Counted from the stretch's first letter, positions 12,768 to 24,902 are shown. The stretch is 64,000 bases of DNA from Ochotona curzoniae (GCF_017591425.1 NW_024466607.1:11416501-11480500); one strand, 5' to 3'. Made by a program: numbers and translations. Notes: a model not told the origin generated them from the letters alone.

Positions 12768-13035
12768 TTCTTTTTTCATTTTAAAGGCAGAATGGCAGAG
12801 AGGGTAAGGGGTGGCAGGGAGGAGACACCACCCATCAGCAGCTGGAGTTGAGCCACGGAAGGCAGGAAGCTCATCTGGGTCTCCCACCTGGGTGCCAGTG
12901 ACCCACATGTCAGCCATCATCTGCTGCTTCCCAGGTGCAGGAGGGAGCTGGAAGGAAGCAGAACCCCACCCCAGCCACACGAATACAGGGGTGCACGAGT
13001 CCCCTGGGCTGGCTTCATACCTTGCACCCACCTCA
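12768..13035 (-). mobile_element. CSINE, old copy
   Basis: In reverse complement it holds the tail TTCATTTTAAAGGCAGAATG, CATCTGGGTCTCCCACCTGG and a degraded head near 13020. It lies tail-to-tail with the fragment at 12590. Confidence 0.75.
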
Positions 13036-15869
13036 TGACTGATACATTTTTTTTTTCATAATAGACATTCTCCAACAGCATTCTGAGGATCCTTCCTACC
13101 AGCAATTTCATTATCTCTTGTGTGAAGTATAAAATGACAGCACTTGAAGGGGCGCGCAGAGCACTGGTAGCCTGACCACTGGTCTGAGGACAGGGGACAG
13201 TGACTCCATCATGCATCATCAAATGGCCCGGATGGCAAAGCGCCTTCGTGCACGGTGTCAATCAGCGGCAGCGGCTCGCTGGCTAGCTCAAACTAATTTG
13301 TCCAAAATGGCCTGACTCTTGGGAAGGCAGTCTGGGCAGCCCAGTTTTTGACAGTTTTTTAGAAGGCACAGCCAAGAGCTGCTGCCAGAAGCCCAGAGCC
13401 CTGTGGTTTTTGTTTTTTCTTTTCAACAGACGGACGTGATCGGTCTTCCTCAGCCAGAGCATCAGGAACTAATTGGGACTAGTAAATGTCAAAGTCAAAC
13501 AGGAGATTTTCAGAAAGTTCACGGAAATTGTGCATTAATAAATAAACCATATATGGATCTCATGGGTCTCTCTTTTTTTTTAACCAAGATAAGCTTATTT
13601 TTCAACTCCATTTCCCAAAAAACTTATGGCAGTATACTCTTCTAGATATAAAAAAAATCCTCATCTGCTTTTTTTATTTTCTAAAAGAAATTAGGATTCT
13701 TATTTAATGGATGTTGTCCCAGGTGCTAAGAGACTTACTGAGTCTAAAGGTGGAAAAGCAATATTGTCAAGTTCACCCTAAGTTCAATGCCAAGTTTTAT
13801 GCCCTGCTAAGCTCTGCTGGCTGTTTACTTTGGAGGCAAAAGAAGTTTATGATCACACTGCAGAACCAATCCCTTACCACAGGAAAGCCGACCAAGCCGC
13901 TGTCTTGACACAGCAGCGTGCTGACATTTGCCGGCGGAATGAGAGTGGATTCTGTCGATAACGGCCCCTGTGAGCAACTCGGGGCTGTCGGGCTGGTGAA
14001 TATTGATGAAGTTTTTCTACTGCACCGGCCACCGGCAGGGGGGATGGGAGAAGCATGCACTTCTGAGTCGTCTGGGAAGCTTCAAGTTACCTGGCAGATA
14101 GGAGTCTGGAATTTCAAGTCCTCTAGTTCGGGAAAACTGTATGCCAAAGCTGGTAAGGTTTATTAAGAAAAATGCTCCATGCTGATGCAAAAAAAAAAAA
14201 AAAAAATCACCATGTAGTTCTGTCCGTCTGAGGAGGAAAGCCTCACGTCCGAGAGAAGAGCTGGTGGTGAGTGGCCATCCTACTTCACGGGTGTGCCATG
14301 AACACAGTACCCTGGGTGAAGCTGGAAAGCTGCCCGGTGTCCACACGTGCCAGACGGTGCCCACATGTGCCAGGCGTGCCTCGCCTTTGCGCCCAGCTCC
14401 CCTGAGCAGATACAACCTTTGCCTAAACAAGCCACCCTGGGGCAGATGCGTTTCCAGGGCTGAAGCCTCTCATGGACAATCAATTTCAGTGTCATCTCCC
14501 ACACTCTAAAACAGGAATGACCCGGATGCCAGCCAGATGTGCAGGCACCTGCTGTGTCAATGCATCCACAGCAGAGGCCATCTAAGGCTGATCCAAACCG
14601 AGAATGCTTACGGATAATCACATGGAAACCTGACTTGGGGCTCAGAGATGGGGAAGGGATGGGAGAGGCTAGGGGAGGCTAGCAGGGCTTCACTTCAGCG
14701 GAGGCAGGTATCAAGACCTTGGTTTATTTCCATACCTTTTGCAAAACGAAAATAACTTTAGTATATTCTAGAAAAAATACCATTCTCATTTGTATTATTT
14801 TAAAAGGGAGAGATGATAGCAGAGTCCAGTTTTTAAAAAGTTAATTATCTAGAGGATCCAGGATGGTTCAATAGCGAGAAGCCACGTTGACCTCAGCCAA
14901 AGAAAAAGCAAAGGACCACATTCCTGGGGGCAGGGGGCTGACCGACAGAAATGTTCAGTGGAGACAGAATGGAACAGAACGTGGAGACTCCCTGGAGCAG
15001 CGAGAAGAGAGGACAGACACAAAACCAGCAGCCATGCCCACATCTACACGGATAACTCCAGGCTGCCAAGTGCCACCTTCTCAGGGCAAGGTGAGAGGAG
15101 GCTGCCACAACTCATGTCACTGTTAGCTCTAATGCAGAGAATATTCCACCAACTCCACTGGCTTCTAGTCCAGCCTGGGGACCTGCTAGGGTTTGGCTAC
15201 TTTGCTCAATGAAAGGAGTCATGTTATCTCCCACGGGTCTCCTCACTGAAGAGCCAGAATTCACCTACTGAGCCGGAGCTGCAGGTGGGCTCTACCCCAA
15301 CTCGGGGACCAGCAGGAAAGTGCAACCACTGAAGGCTGCTAAGGCTTGGAATAGGGCAGCTGGCAGGATGCAGATCAGAACACCTGTACCCTGGGACCGT
15401 AGCAGCTCAGGGTGTGGGCTGTGAGTGCAGAGGGCCACAAGTTGTGGCTGGGTTCCAGTGCACCCTCCAGGTTGCCTGCACCCCGACTCGGGGACATGTA
15501 TCGGAGGAGTTGGGGATACGCCGTCAGGTGCAACCCTGCCCTGTATGGTGCGCAGACCTCAGCGTGTGGGTGAGATGTGCTGTTACCATGATGTCACTCT
15601 GCACTGAGCCTGCTGCTTCAGCTTGGCAGAGAGGAGGGCTGGGACTGTGGACAACGCAGCTCCCTCCAACACTCTCCACCCTAGCTGACTACAGCCGGAG
15701 ATGCTCAACCACATCCACCTTGGCTGTTGCTCTGGATTCTTCTCCCATGAACTCTAGACAGAGTCCTTGCCCCACACGGCACTCACCCTGGAATGCAACC
15801 ATAAGCCTTAGACACTCCACCAAACGCCACATGTGGCATTTCAAAGAGTAGAGCCTTCACTAATGATAA

Positions 15870-18800
15870 AAAAAAAAAAAACCCTCCAGGAGAGAGAGCA
15901 GCTCAACACAGAAATACAACAAATAGTCACGAGCAGGAAGAAAATGCATTTCCCTAAAAGGAACATAATACAAAGAAGGGGAGGTGGGAGAAATACCTGA
16001 GAAATAATCCAGGAGAATGATTGTAAGGGTGCTCAAAAACACAGAAGAAGTTAAAGAAATCAGTACATGGCATGGTTGAGAAATCCCGCAAGAGACAGAT
16101 ATTTTAACAAACCAATCTGAAAAATCAGAAATGGAGAATTAAAACAAACATATTCTTTAAAAACAAAATAAAAACACAGTAGAAGCATTAACAATAGTCT
16201 TGGTAAGGCAGGAGAAGGAACATCTGACCCAAGCGAAGGCTTTTGAAAATCTCAGACAAAAGGAGAAAAAATAGAAGATAAAATTAGGTGAGCCAAAAAC
16301 CCTTATGCAAGCTTATGGGGCTGCCACTACCGACCAAACGCATGGTCTTCCTGAAGCTATGGGCAAAAATGGTTTAGAAAACCTACTCAATGAAACAACA
16401 GTAGAAAATTTCCATAATTTGGAGAAAGATAACATTCAAATCCGGGGATTGCATAGAGCACATTGCATAGAACACCGCGACACGTTATAGTCAAACTTCA
16501 TAAAGTGAAACTTACAAAATGTCCTAAAATTTGCAAGAGATAAATGCCAGATCACTTTTAAAGGGACTCTCATTGGATCAATGGTAAATTTCTCCGAAGA
16601 AATCCTACAGGTCCAATGAGAATAGACATACAGCTCAAGTGCTTAAAAAACAAAACAAAACAAAAAGCCTTGCCAACCTAGAATCCTTAACCCAATGAGG
16701 TTCTTGTTCGTAAATTAATGTGAAATAGAAACCTTCCAAGGCAAATCAAAATTAAAACAATTTGCCAAATACCAATGCAGCCTTACACACTAAACACAAA
16801 GATCACCTTCATGAAAAAAAAATGTGAAGATAGAAAACCTCTCAGTAAAAAACAAAAGAAAGTGCCTGGTGCAGTGGCCTAGTGGCTAAATCCTCATCTT
16901 GCAACTGCCAGATCCCATAGAGGCACCAGTTCATGTCCTGGCTGCTCTACTTTCCACCCAGCTCCCTTCTTGTGGCCTAAGAAAGTAGTAGAAGATGGCT
17001 CAAAGCCTTGGCACTCTGCACCCACATGGGAGACCCAGAAGAAGCCTCTGGCTCCTGGCCTTGGATCAGTTCAGCTCTGGCCATTGCAACCACTTAGAGA
17101 GTGAACCAGCAGATGGACTATCTATCTCTTGGTCTCTCCTTCTCTGTAAATCTGCCTTTCCAATAAAAACTAAATAAAATCTTCAAAATACAGAAACAAA
17201 GGATATTTAAAGCAAACCATAGGAATATTTAAAGAAAAATGGCAGGAACAAGTCATACATTTGTCAACAGTAAACTGGATTGTAAACAGACTAAATTCTC
17301 CAATTACAGAGAAGGGAACTAAAAGGATGGGAAAGGATATTTCATGCAAATGGAAACCAAAAAATGAGCAGAAGTAATTACACTCATACCAGACAAAACT
17401 GTTAAAACAGACCAGGCCATTATGTAATGATTATAAAATCAATTCATCGTGAACATAAGACTAGAGTAAATGTATATGCTCGTATTGCCAAGCACCAGGT
17501 TTTATTACACAAGTGATAATGGATTTAAACAGAAACTGAAGCACTAAGACAATAATAATGGGACTTCAACGCTGCACTTGCATCAATGGACAGAACCCTC
17601 AGACAAAAATTCAAAACGCAGACAATAGAACTAACGTACATCATTGAACAACTGATCCTAACAGGTATTTACAGAACACTTCATTCTGCAGCTGCAGCAC
17701 ACACATTCTTTTCATTGGCCTATAGAACATTCTCTAGAAGAGATCAGATCGCAGGTCATAAAACAAGTCTCGACAAATTCAAACAAGCTCACGTCATATC
17801 ACAGACCTTTCCTGCCCACAGTGGAATGAACAAAAGAACATTCACCACTAACGCGGACACCAAACCACACACTCTTGAATGAACACTGTGTCATAGCAGA
17901 AATCAAAAGAGAAATAAAAGAACCCTCTTGAATGAAAATGAAAACACAAGAGGAAAGTTTATAGCAACGTGTGCCTACATTAAACATTGTAAACCTATAA
18001 AAGCTGTAACAACACACCTCAAAGACCTCGAGAAAGGAGAGCAAAACCAAACCCTAAATTAGGAGGAGGAAACAGATGAGAAAATTACAGAGCAAACAAA
18101 GCTAAACTAACTACACAAAATCTCAGTGAAATGGAGAGCTGGGTTTTTTTTTTTTTTTTTGCGGGGAGGGGGGTGTGTGATAAACCTTTGGCCCAACAAA
18201 CCACAAAATAGGAGAAGACCCAAAGTAATAAAACTAGAGAGGAGAAAGAATATGGTACAACTGACAGCACAGAAATATGAAGAACAACCGGGAATCATTA
18301 CAAAAGCTATTCACCAACAAGTTAGATCATCTACAAGAAACCAAAAGATTTATGAATACATTTAAGTTACCAAAAATTGAGTCACAATGACATAAAAAAA
18401 CCAGAGGAGACCAACAGCCAAGGGCTGAGACTGAATCAGCAACAAAGAAGAGCACAGGACTGGATAGCTTCACTGCCGACTTCAACCACACTTTTAAGGA
18501 ATATGGAACTTCAATTCTTCAACAACTCGAAACACTGAAAGGCCATCAATTTTTCTAAACTGATTCTATGGTACCAGTAGTACCTTAATTACAAAGCCAG
18601 ACAAAGACATAACCAAAGATGAACGCAGATGCAATAATCCTCAATGAAATACTAACAAATTGAACTTAACACATCAATTTCATCCTCCCACCAGGCCAAC
18701 CGGGATTTATTGCAGATTGCACGTCAGGTTCAACATACAGAAGCCAACAAACATGATACACTGCAACAATATAAAGACTAAAAAGCAATATAACTATCTC

Positions 18801-19500
18801 GATAGATGCAGAGAAAGCATTTGATAAAATCACAACATTGGTCCACGATAAAACCATTTTAAAATCAGCTACAGAAGGAGCATGCCTCAACCCCATCAAG
18901 GCAACGTACGACACACCCACAACCAGTATCGTATCGAGTGGGGTAAGGCATTTCCTCTGAGACTGAAAACCAGACTGGGATCCCCACCCCCACCACACTA
19001 TTAAGTACAGGTTCGATATCTGTGATCAGAACCATCACATAAGAAAATAAAAAGCAAGCAAAGGGATACAACCTGGAAAGTAGGAATCATCCCTGCTTGC
19101 AGACTTCATGATAACCAGAATATATAATGATCAACAGACCCAACAAAGACGCACAGAGGCATTTTTCAAAGGATGAAACATAAACGGCCAACAGACACAT
19201 GAAAAAAGAGTGAAATTCTGGCATTCCAAACCAAATGGACGCATTTGAAGATAATTATGATAAGCGAAATAAGCCATACTCAAAGACTTACATGTTTTAC
19301 CTTATCTGTGGTAGTTTACATGGAAAAACATAAAACCATGTGGACACCACGTCATTTGCTAGACAGCTATACGCAGTACTCCACTGAGTCATAACATACG
19401 TGTAACAATGTACTTCACACACTAAAAGAAACGGAGGAAATGAGCTGAGGAGTCTTGGGGTACTAGTAATGTTTTGTTCTAAATTTTGGTATTGGCTGTG
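15870..19500 (+). mobile_element. L1 LINE, 5' part and ORF2 with internal deletions
   Basis: The plus strand follows L1 order. ORF1-side sequence lies at about 15870-16860. Endonuclease-side ORF2 lies at about 17340-17830 (GGACTTCAACGCTGCACTTG, CAGGTATTTACAGAACACTT, CATAAAACAAGTCTCGACAA). Reverse-transcriptase-side ORF2 lies at about 18420-18930 (GACTGGATAGCTTCACTGCC, CTCGATAGATGCAGAGAAAG), and 3' sequence lies at about 19180-19500 (AAGCGAAATAAGCCATACTC). Frames are broken throughout, so it cannot be active. A CSINE interrupts it at 16862. Confidence 0.85.
16862..17190 (+). mobile_element. CSINE, full length, inserted in L1
   Basis: The head GTGCCTGGTGCAGTGGCCTA, the box region AGATCCCATAGAGGCACCAG, the body CACCCACATGGGAGACCCAG and the tail CCAATAAAAACTAAATAAAA are all present. 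Confidence 0.93.
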
Positions 19501-19654
19501 TGATCAGATTGGAAAAAAAAATCTTACTTATCTATACAATAACATGCATCTCTTGGTTTGTATACTGTATTTCAAAAGAATATTTCCTTGAATTGTCCAG
19601 AAAAGCCCTATCAAGCCCTTAATGCTCCTCTCCTGTCACTTCTTTCTGTGTATT

Positions 19655-19930
19655 GCGGGCATTAGCTGGCGGCTTTTAAACACAGTGGTTAGGACACTGC
19701 TTGGAAAGCGCTCATCCTATGCGGAAATATCTGGGCTTGGTCCCCACTCTGCTCCTTACTCCAGCTTTGACATGCACCTGGGCAGCAGCCCATGACGGCT
19801 AGGAATGTCATGTAGGAAGGAGGGAGGCAGCAGCCAGGACTCAGGCAGGCTGGAGTCAGGGCTGGAACAGAGAATCAAACTCCAGACAAGCACCCTCACT
19901 GCCAGGCCAATGCCCATTCTCTGCTTCTGG
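19655..19930. mobile_element. Fused pair of CSINE 5' parts, head(+) to head(-), tails missing
   Basis: The left arm (about 19655-19800) reads as a plus-strand CSINE head and first half (CACAGTGGTTAGGACACTGC through GGGCAGCAGCCC). The right arm (about 19812-19930) is the reverse complement of the same part (GGCAGCAGCCAGGACTCAGG through CACTGCCAGGCCAATGCCC). Neither A-rich tail is present. It is old and diverged, and the outer ends are approximate. Confidence 0.6.
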
Positions 19931-20264
19931 CGCTTCACCTTCCATGTCACTGTCAACTTAGGTTGTCCTGGAACATGGATTAAAATGGGGAAAAAATCCA
20001 TTTGGAAAAGGGCAGCTGAGTGTTCTTAACTAGAAAAAAATTACAACTACAATTGGCAAAAATAATAAAGTTAAGACTCATTCTTTAAAGTTAATTAAAA
20101 TTATCCCACGCAACAGTAACTATCTAAAATATTGGGAAACATGCTAGGCACTAAAAATTATACATTCAAACCCTTTTTTAAAAGCAACTCACTTACTTTT
20201 ATATTAATGTAGCTAGATTACGCAGGAAATTTGCATTTCAAAACAATCCAGCAAAAAATAAAAG

Positions 20265-20480
20265 CACTGGCAGATGAGCCCATGAAAAGATGGCCCAGTC
20301 ATTATAGAAATACAACCCAAACCCATAAAACCTCACCATACACCTTTTAGAATGGCAAACAAATTAATTTTTTTTAATTGGCAATGTCTAGAACAACTAG
20401 AATGCCCAGCCCTTGCCAGGGAGTCGGGAGGAGCCAGCAAGACGCACCTGAATGTAAACTACGTAAAGTACGAATTAGGA
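20265..20480 (+). mobile_element. Old L1 3' fragment
   Basis: GAGCCCATGAAAAGATGGCC and the following CACCATACACCTTTTAGAAT resemble the L1 segment near the ORF2 end. It is weakly preserved. Confidence 0.5.
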
Positions 20481-21261
20481 AACTCTGGAAAATAAGAGAC
20501 TTCTTACACGGCATCATCTTCACTCTCCCAGGAGGAATTCTGATCACTGTCCCAGTTACCAGTCACCAGTCAACTCCTAATTTACCTTTCAACACCTGCT
20601 CTAGGACCAAGTAAGAATTCCTTGACGGATCCTTCCTATAAAACTTGCCCCTGCGTTGATTCGGTCTTTTTCCCCTGAAGAGGGGGTACTAGTTACACCA
20701 GCATAAGGAGGGGGCGCTCCGGGTCCTCTGGCGAGCTACCAGCAATCTGGGTGGACCCTCAGCAACTCTCGGCCTTAGCCTGGCCTGGGACCACTCTCCT
20801 GCCGTCTTCCCACACAACCGCTCTGTGCTCCGGGCTTGCCATGGGCCTGGGTCCCTCAGCTCCTCCTGCTTGCCCACGTCCTGCACAGGTGTGCTTCCTG
20901 TGTCCCCTCTCCCCATCCCCATCACACTCCAGGCACCAGGCTCTCTAGTGCTCCCCAGAGCCGCGGCACTCCGCCCCTCTGCTTGCCTGCCTGCTGGCTG
21001 CCACTCCGCGGGAGACTGGCTCTAGACCTGGCTTCTTTCCTGTTCCATGGGCACGGCCCTGCCTTCCCCAGGGAGGTCTGAGCAGTACTAGGGAAGCAGT
21101 TCCCCTTACAACTTCATCCTTCCTTAGGTAGTTCTTTCTCAGTTTTAAGATGCCTTGCAGAATTCTTTAAAATTCTTAGTTACCCTTTTATCATGACTTA
21201 TTAATTCTCCATGCTAAAATTGTCCTGTTTAAATCATTGTGTGGCTTCCCCAACCCCCGCC

Positions 21262-21593
21262 TTTTTTAAGATTTAGTTATTTTCATTGGTAAGTCAGATT
21301 TACAGAGAGGAGAGACAGAGAGAAAGCTCCTTCATCGGCTGGTTCACTCCCCAAGTAGCTGCAATGGCCAGAGCTGAACCAATCCAAATCAAGGAGCTAG
21401 GAGCTAGAAGATTCTTCTGGGTCTCCCACAGGTGCAGGGTCCCAAGGCTTGGCCAATCCTCTACTGCTTTCCCAGGCCACAAGCAGGGAGCTAGAAGGGA
21501 AGTGGAACAACCAGGACAAGAACCAGTGCTCATACTGGATCCTGGTGCATGCAAGTCGAGGACTTTAGCTACTAGGCTACCATGCCAAGCCCC
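21262..21593 (-). mobile_element. CSINE
   Basis: A reverse-orientation copy with TTTTTTAAGATTTAGTTATT, TTTACAGAGAGGAGAGACAG, TTCCCAGGCCACAAGCAGGG and the head end ACCATGCCAAGCCCC. It is directly followed by a second CSINE in the same orientation. Confidence 0.93.
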
Positions 21594-21601
21594 TTCTTGT
21601 T

Positions 21602-21905
21602 GTTTTTTAAAGATTCTTTTTATTTTTATTTGAAAGGCAGATTTACAGAGAGGAGAGACAGAGATCTTCCATCCACTGGTTCATTCCCCAAATTGCAACA
21701 ATGGCCAGAGCTGAGCTGCTCCAAATCTGGTAGCCAGGAATTCATCTGGGTCTTCCAAGCGGGGGCAGGGTTCCAAGAAGTTGGGCCATCCTCTGCTGTT
21801 TTCCCAGGTCATAAGCAGGGAGCTGAACTAACTGGAAGTGCAGCAACTGGGACACAACCAGCACCCATATGAGATGCCAACACAGCAGGCACAGGGTTAA
21901 CTTGT
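21602..21905 (-). mobile_element. CSINE, second in a head-to-tail pair
   Basis: A reverse-orientation copy with TTTTATTTGAAAGGCAGATT, CATCCACTGGTTCATTCCCC and CAGCACCCATATGAGATGCC. The head beyond 21880 is degraded. Confidence 0.88.
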
Positions 21906-22045
21906 TACGCTCCCCATTTTCTGAGGGGACCCAGACTAGTATAAACACGCTATGATATTCGTCATACTCATGGACAGTATTTGCTAACAGTGAGTGTTTG
22001 ATTTTCATTTTCCCTCTTTGTATTGTAATTAAAGACAGAAGTCAA

Positions 22046-22375
22046 GGGCTGGCATTGTGGTGTGGCAGAAAACTGGCCACCAGCGATGCTGGCATCCATG
22101 CTGGCATCAGTTCTGGCATCAGCTCCTGTTCCAGCTGCTCCATTTCCAAATCCAACTCCCTGCGAATGGCCTGTGAAAAGCAGACGATGACAGCATCTGG
22201 GCCCCTGTCACACACGGGAGACTCGGCTGACACCCCTGGGTCCTACCTTCAGTTTGGCCCAGCCCTGATCATAGCAGCCATCTGGGGAGTGAATCAGAGG
22301 GTGGAAGATTTCTCTGTCTCTCCCTCTCTTTATAACTCTGATTTTCAAATAAATACATCTTTTTTTTTTTTGGAA
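22046..22375 (+). mobile_element. CSINE
   Basis: The head GGGCTGGCATTGTGGTGTGG, the body GTCACACACGGGAGACTCGG and the tail CAAATAAATACATC are present. A tandem GCTGGCATC/GCATCAGTTCTGGCATC expansion lies at 22085-22125. Confidence 0.9.
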
Positions 22376-23489
22376 AAAAAATGCAGCCAATGTCATCCAT
22401 ACTTAATTGAATTTATTGATCTTTGTTTAAAATAATGGATGGTCAATGCTTAAAAGATATTTATAGAAAACTGAAAAGGTGCAGTTTATTTTCAGAGCAC
22501 AGACAGAAAGACAACTCTAGGAGATCAATTTTATTACTATATTTGCATCTCTTATACCAGGGGTCAATAAACATTTTCTGGGGAACAAAAAAAACACACC
22601 AGAGTAATAACACAGGTGTGTGGACTGTGCCATCTCTGCTGCTACTCAAGGCTGCCACTGAGAGCACAAGCAGGGGAGACAGGGAGTAAATGAACTGTGT
22701 AGGTTTACGCTATGTTTCAATACAACTCGATTTTCAGAAACAGGAGGGTGGCCAGACTTAGCCTGCAGACCAAGGAGCGCCTGCCATTTACTCTGTCATT
22801 AAGTTTGTTCTCCTGATCTGGTAAGCAATGAGAAGGGGCATTACATGTGGCGATGCCATCGCCGCTTCTGAATGCTTCCTGTTTGTTTTCGGTCTTTCTT
22901 GGTTCGTGGTGTCACATGCTCTGATATTTGGCACAAAAGGGTCCACAGCAGTTACATTCTCCCGTGACTTCCCACTTTACCACTGCAGCATCAGGCTGTG
23001 CCAAAGGTTTTTGGGAGGTGATGAGCACATTGGAGGCTTTCACAAAACCTTAGAGCCACCACAGGGAAGCATCTGGAAGGACAGTGACGAGTCACGGCAG
23101 GCTCAGGAAGTGCAACTGGAAGAAATCCACCTGGCCGAGGAAGACAAACCTCAAGATGTGGCATAAAAATCAAAACCTTGTCACCAGGACAGACATGTGA
23201 CACAACGTCCTCCAGATGGCTTTCTCTAACACAGGCTCCTTCTGTGTCTTCTTAAACTCATTTTCCTTCCGTTTAATCCTTTTCCTATAAATTAAATACT
23301 GCCCTCCATTTCACACATTGCATCAGCTTTCCTTCAACTTAACGGGGCCATTTTAAAATCTTGCAAGTATTATGAAAGACAGTGTCACCTGTGCTAGTTT
23401 TTTCTCTTGTTCACAAGAGCCTGAGTTTTGTATTTGCTCCTTAGACTCCAGACTCGCCAGGGTACTTGGCACTGGGTAGCAGAAGGGAG

Positions 23490-23695
23490 GCCACACAAGA
23501 CAGCTGCGTTTCAGGTTGGCACGGTGGGGTTTGCATCTCAGCTTTGCTCTGTCCCCAGCTTCTTGCTAATGTGCATCCTGAGAAGAGGTGGGCGATGACG
23601 CCACGGCTAGGAATCCTGTCACACATGGGAGACCCAGATGGAGTTCTGGGATCCTGGCTGTGACCTGGCAGAGCCCCACCTGGCTTTGGGTTAGT
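23490..23695 (+). mobile_element. CSINE, left part, interrupted by another CSINE
   Basis: An older CSINE subtype is seen: TTCAGGTTGGCACGGTGGGG, CAGCTTCTTGCTAATGTGCA and TGTCACACATGGGAGACCCA. It breaks at about 23695 and resumes at about 23966. Confidence 0.75.
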
Positions 23696-23696
23696 T

Positions 23697-23965
23697 TCTT
23701 TTTTTCTTTTTAAAGATCTATTTATTGAAAGGCAGAATCAGGGAGAAAGAGAGATGGATCTTTTAACCGTTGGTTCACTCTGCCGATGGCCACAATGACC
23801 AGTGCTGGAGCAGGTCAGACACAGTAGCCAGCAGATTTCAGTGGCCAGGGTCCAAACACGATGGCCATCTTCCACTCCTTTTCCCAGACCATACCATAAG
23901 TGGTGAAGTCAGGACGGGAACCAGCACCTGTATGTTCAACAGGCTCTGCTACGATGCTGGTCCCC
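23697..23965 (-). mobile_element. CSINE nested inside an older CSINE
   Basis: A reverse-orientation copy with TTTTTAAAGATCTATTTATT, GAAAGGCAGAATCAGGGAG, GGTTCACTCTGCCGATGGC and the head end CTACGATGCTGGTCCCC. It splits the plus-strand copy on both sides. Confidence 0.85.
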
Positions 23966-24055
23966 AGTCCCGGCTACTGAGGGCAAGTGAGGAGTGAACC
24001 AGTGGATGAAAAATCTCTGCCCGTCTGTTCCTTTACATGTTCTGAATAAAACAAA
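23966..24055 (+). mobile_element. CSINE, right part of the interrupted copy
   Basis: GGAGTGAACCAGTGGATGAA, CTCTGCCCGTCTGTTCC and the tail TGAATAAAACAAAAATTA are the expected 3' end of the copy that stops at 23695. Confidence 0.75.
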
Positions 24056-24803
24056 AATTAGCATAAATTAAGCTGAAGCCATCCTCCCTAGCCTGTGCAA
24101 CTTTCAACAGAGGGCCTTCCATTCGGTCAGAGGCATGCCTGAGTGACATGCAGTCTGGGGTTGCTCTCTCACTCCCTGCACTGCTATCAGTCAGACTTGG
24201 GGGATTGCTTTCCCCTTTATCCACTTTGCCTTAATGTAACCAAGTACTGACTGATCACTTCCCTCTTTCCTCCTCAGATGAACAGAACCTGCACTTGCTG
24301 GCTAACTCTCCAGAACCATCCAACCAGACTGCATTTCCTTCCTTTGAACCAAGGAAAAAGCTGCGTATTCACACTGTGTATTCAGTGATCCTGTGGACCC
24401 TTACCTGCTTTTACTTCATTTCATTGATATCATTCCATTGCTGTTCAGATTAAGAGTACTTGCACGCCGAGTAACTGAAAAATTCCTTTTCAAAATTATT
24501 TCTTTCCACCTTCTTAAAATTCATTTGTTGTTTTTTTTTAAACTTCAAAAACCAAGTAATTGGATCTGAGATTTTTTTTAACGTTACTGAAATATCTATT
24601 TAGAAACAGGATGAGGTAACCGATTTGAAAAGAAAAAATAAAGTAGAAGCCTGGTATTTTCTGGCCACACAATCTTCCAAAAGCTCTTTTAGTTCTAGTT
24701 TGGAAGAGAATAAAATAACAGACACGCGCGAGACGGCGAGATCCAAACCAAACAGCGGCGCCTCCACAGGGCACTGGGAGATACTCCCTGGGGCGGTGCT
24801 TAC

Positions 24804-24902
24804 CAGTGGGATGAGCAGGCTGATGAGGTCGGTCAGGGGCCTGCTCAGCAGCAACAGGTCTTCTGCAGCCTGTGTGTCCCCTCTGGAGCCAGACTTCTGG
24901 GC
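24804..24902 (-). CDS. ULK4: ULK4 internal exon (ARM-repeat region), third of four; symmetric 99-nt exon
   Basis: This 99-nt minus-strand exon encodes exactly 33 residues: AQKSGSRGDTQAAEDLLLLS followed by RPLTDLISLLIPL. The acceptor is strong (TTGTCTCCCCTCCAG just above 24902) and the donor is CTG|GTAAGC at 24803-24798. Both ends are phase 0. The first third is a flexible, polar loop (KSGSRGDTQ) and the rest is an amphipathic helix, as expected between two ARM repeats. Joining the previous exon gives ...RLALQ|AQKSG..., and joining the next gives ...LLIPL|LPSED..., with no frame break. Because the exon is phase 0-0 it could be skipped without a frameshift. Confidence 0.92.

Larger units (their letters stand above)
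2373..24803 (-). other. ULK4: ULK4 intron, 22.4 kb, filled with L1 and CSINE insertions
   Basis: This intron lies between the third and fourth exons, phase 0. Repeats listed separately cover much of it. Stretches where I see neither a gene nor a repeat I can name include about 2400-2940, 6120-7490, 9400-12580 (apart from a CA repeat), 13140-15200, 20480-21250 (GC-rich, see findings), 22400-23480 and 24060-24800. Short open frames there lack homology that I can recognise. Confidence 0.85.

Noticed and set aside
15414..15851. 145-codon plus-strand open frame before the L1
   Set aside because: It lies in a possible L1 5' UTR, with no known domain. Better explained as repeat sequence.
22828..23166. 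112-codon plus-strand open frame
   Set aside because: Hydrophobic start looked like a signal peptide, but the rest has no family resemblance and lies in ULK4 intron on the wrong strand.
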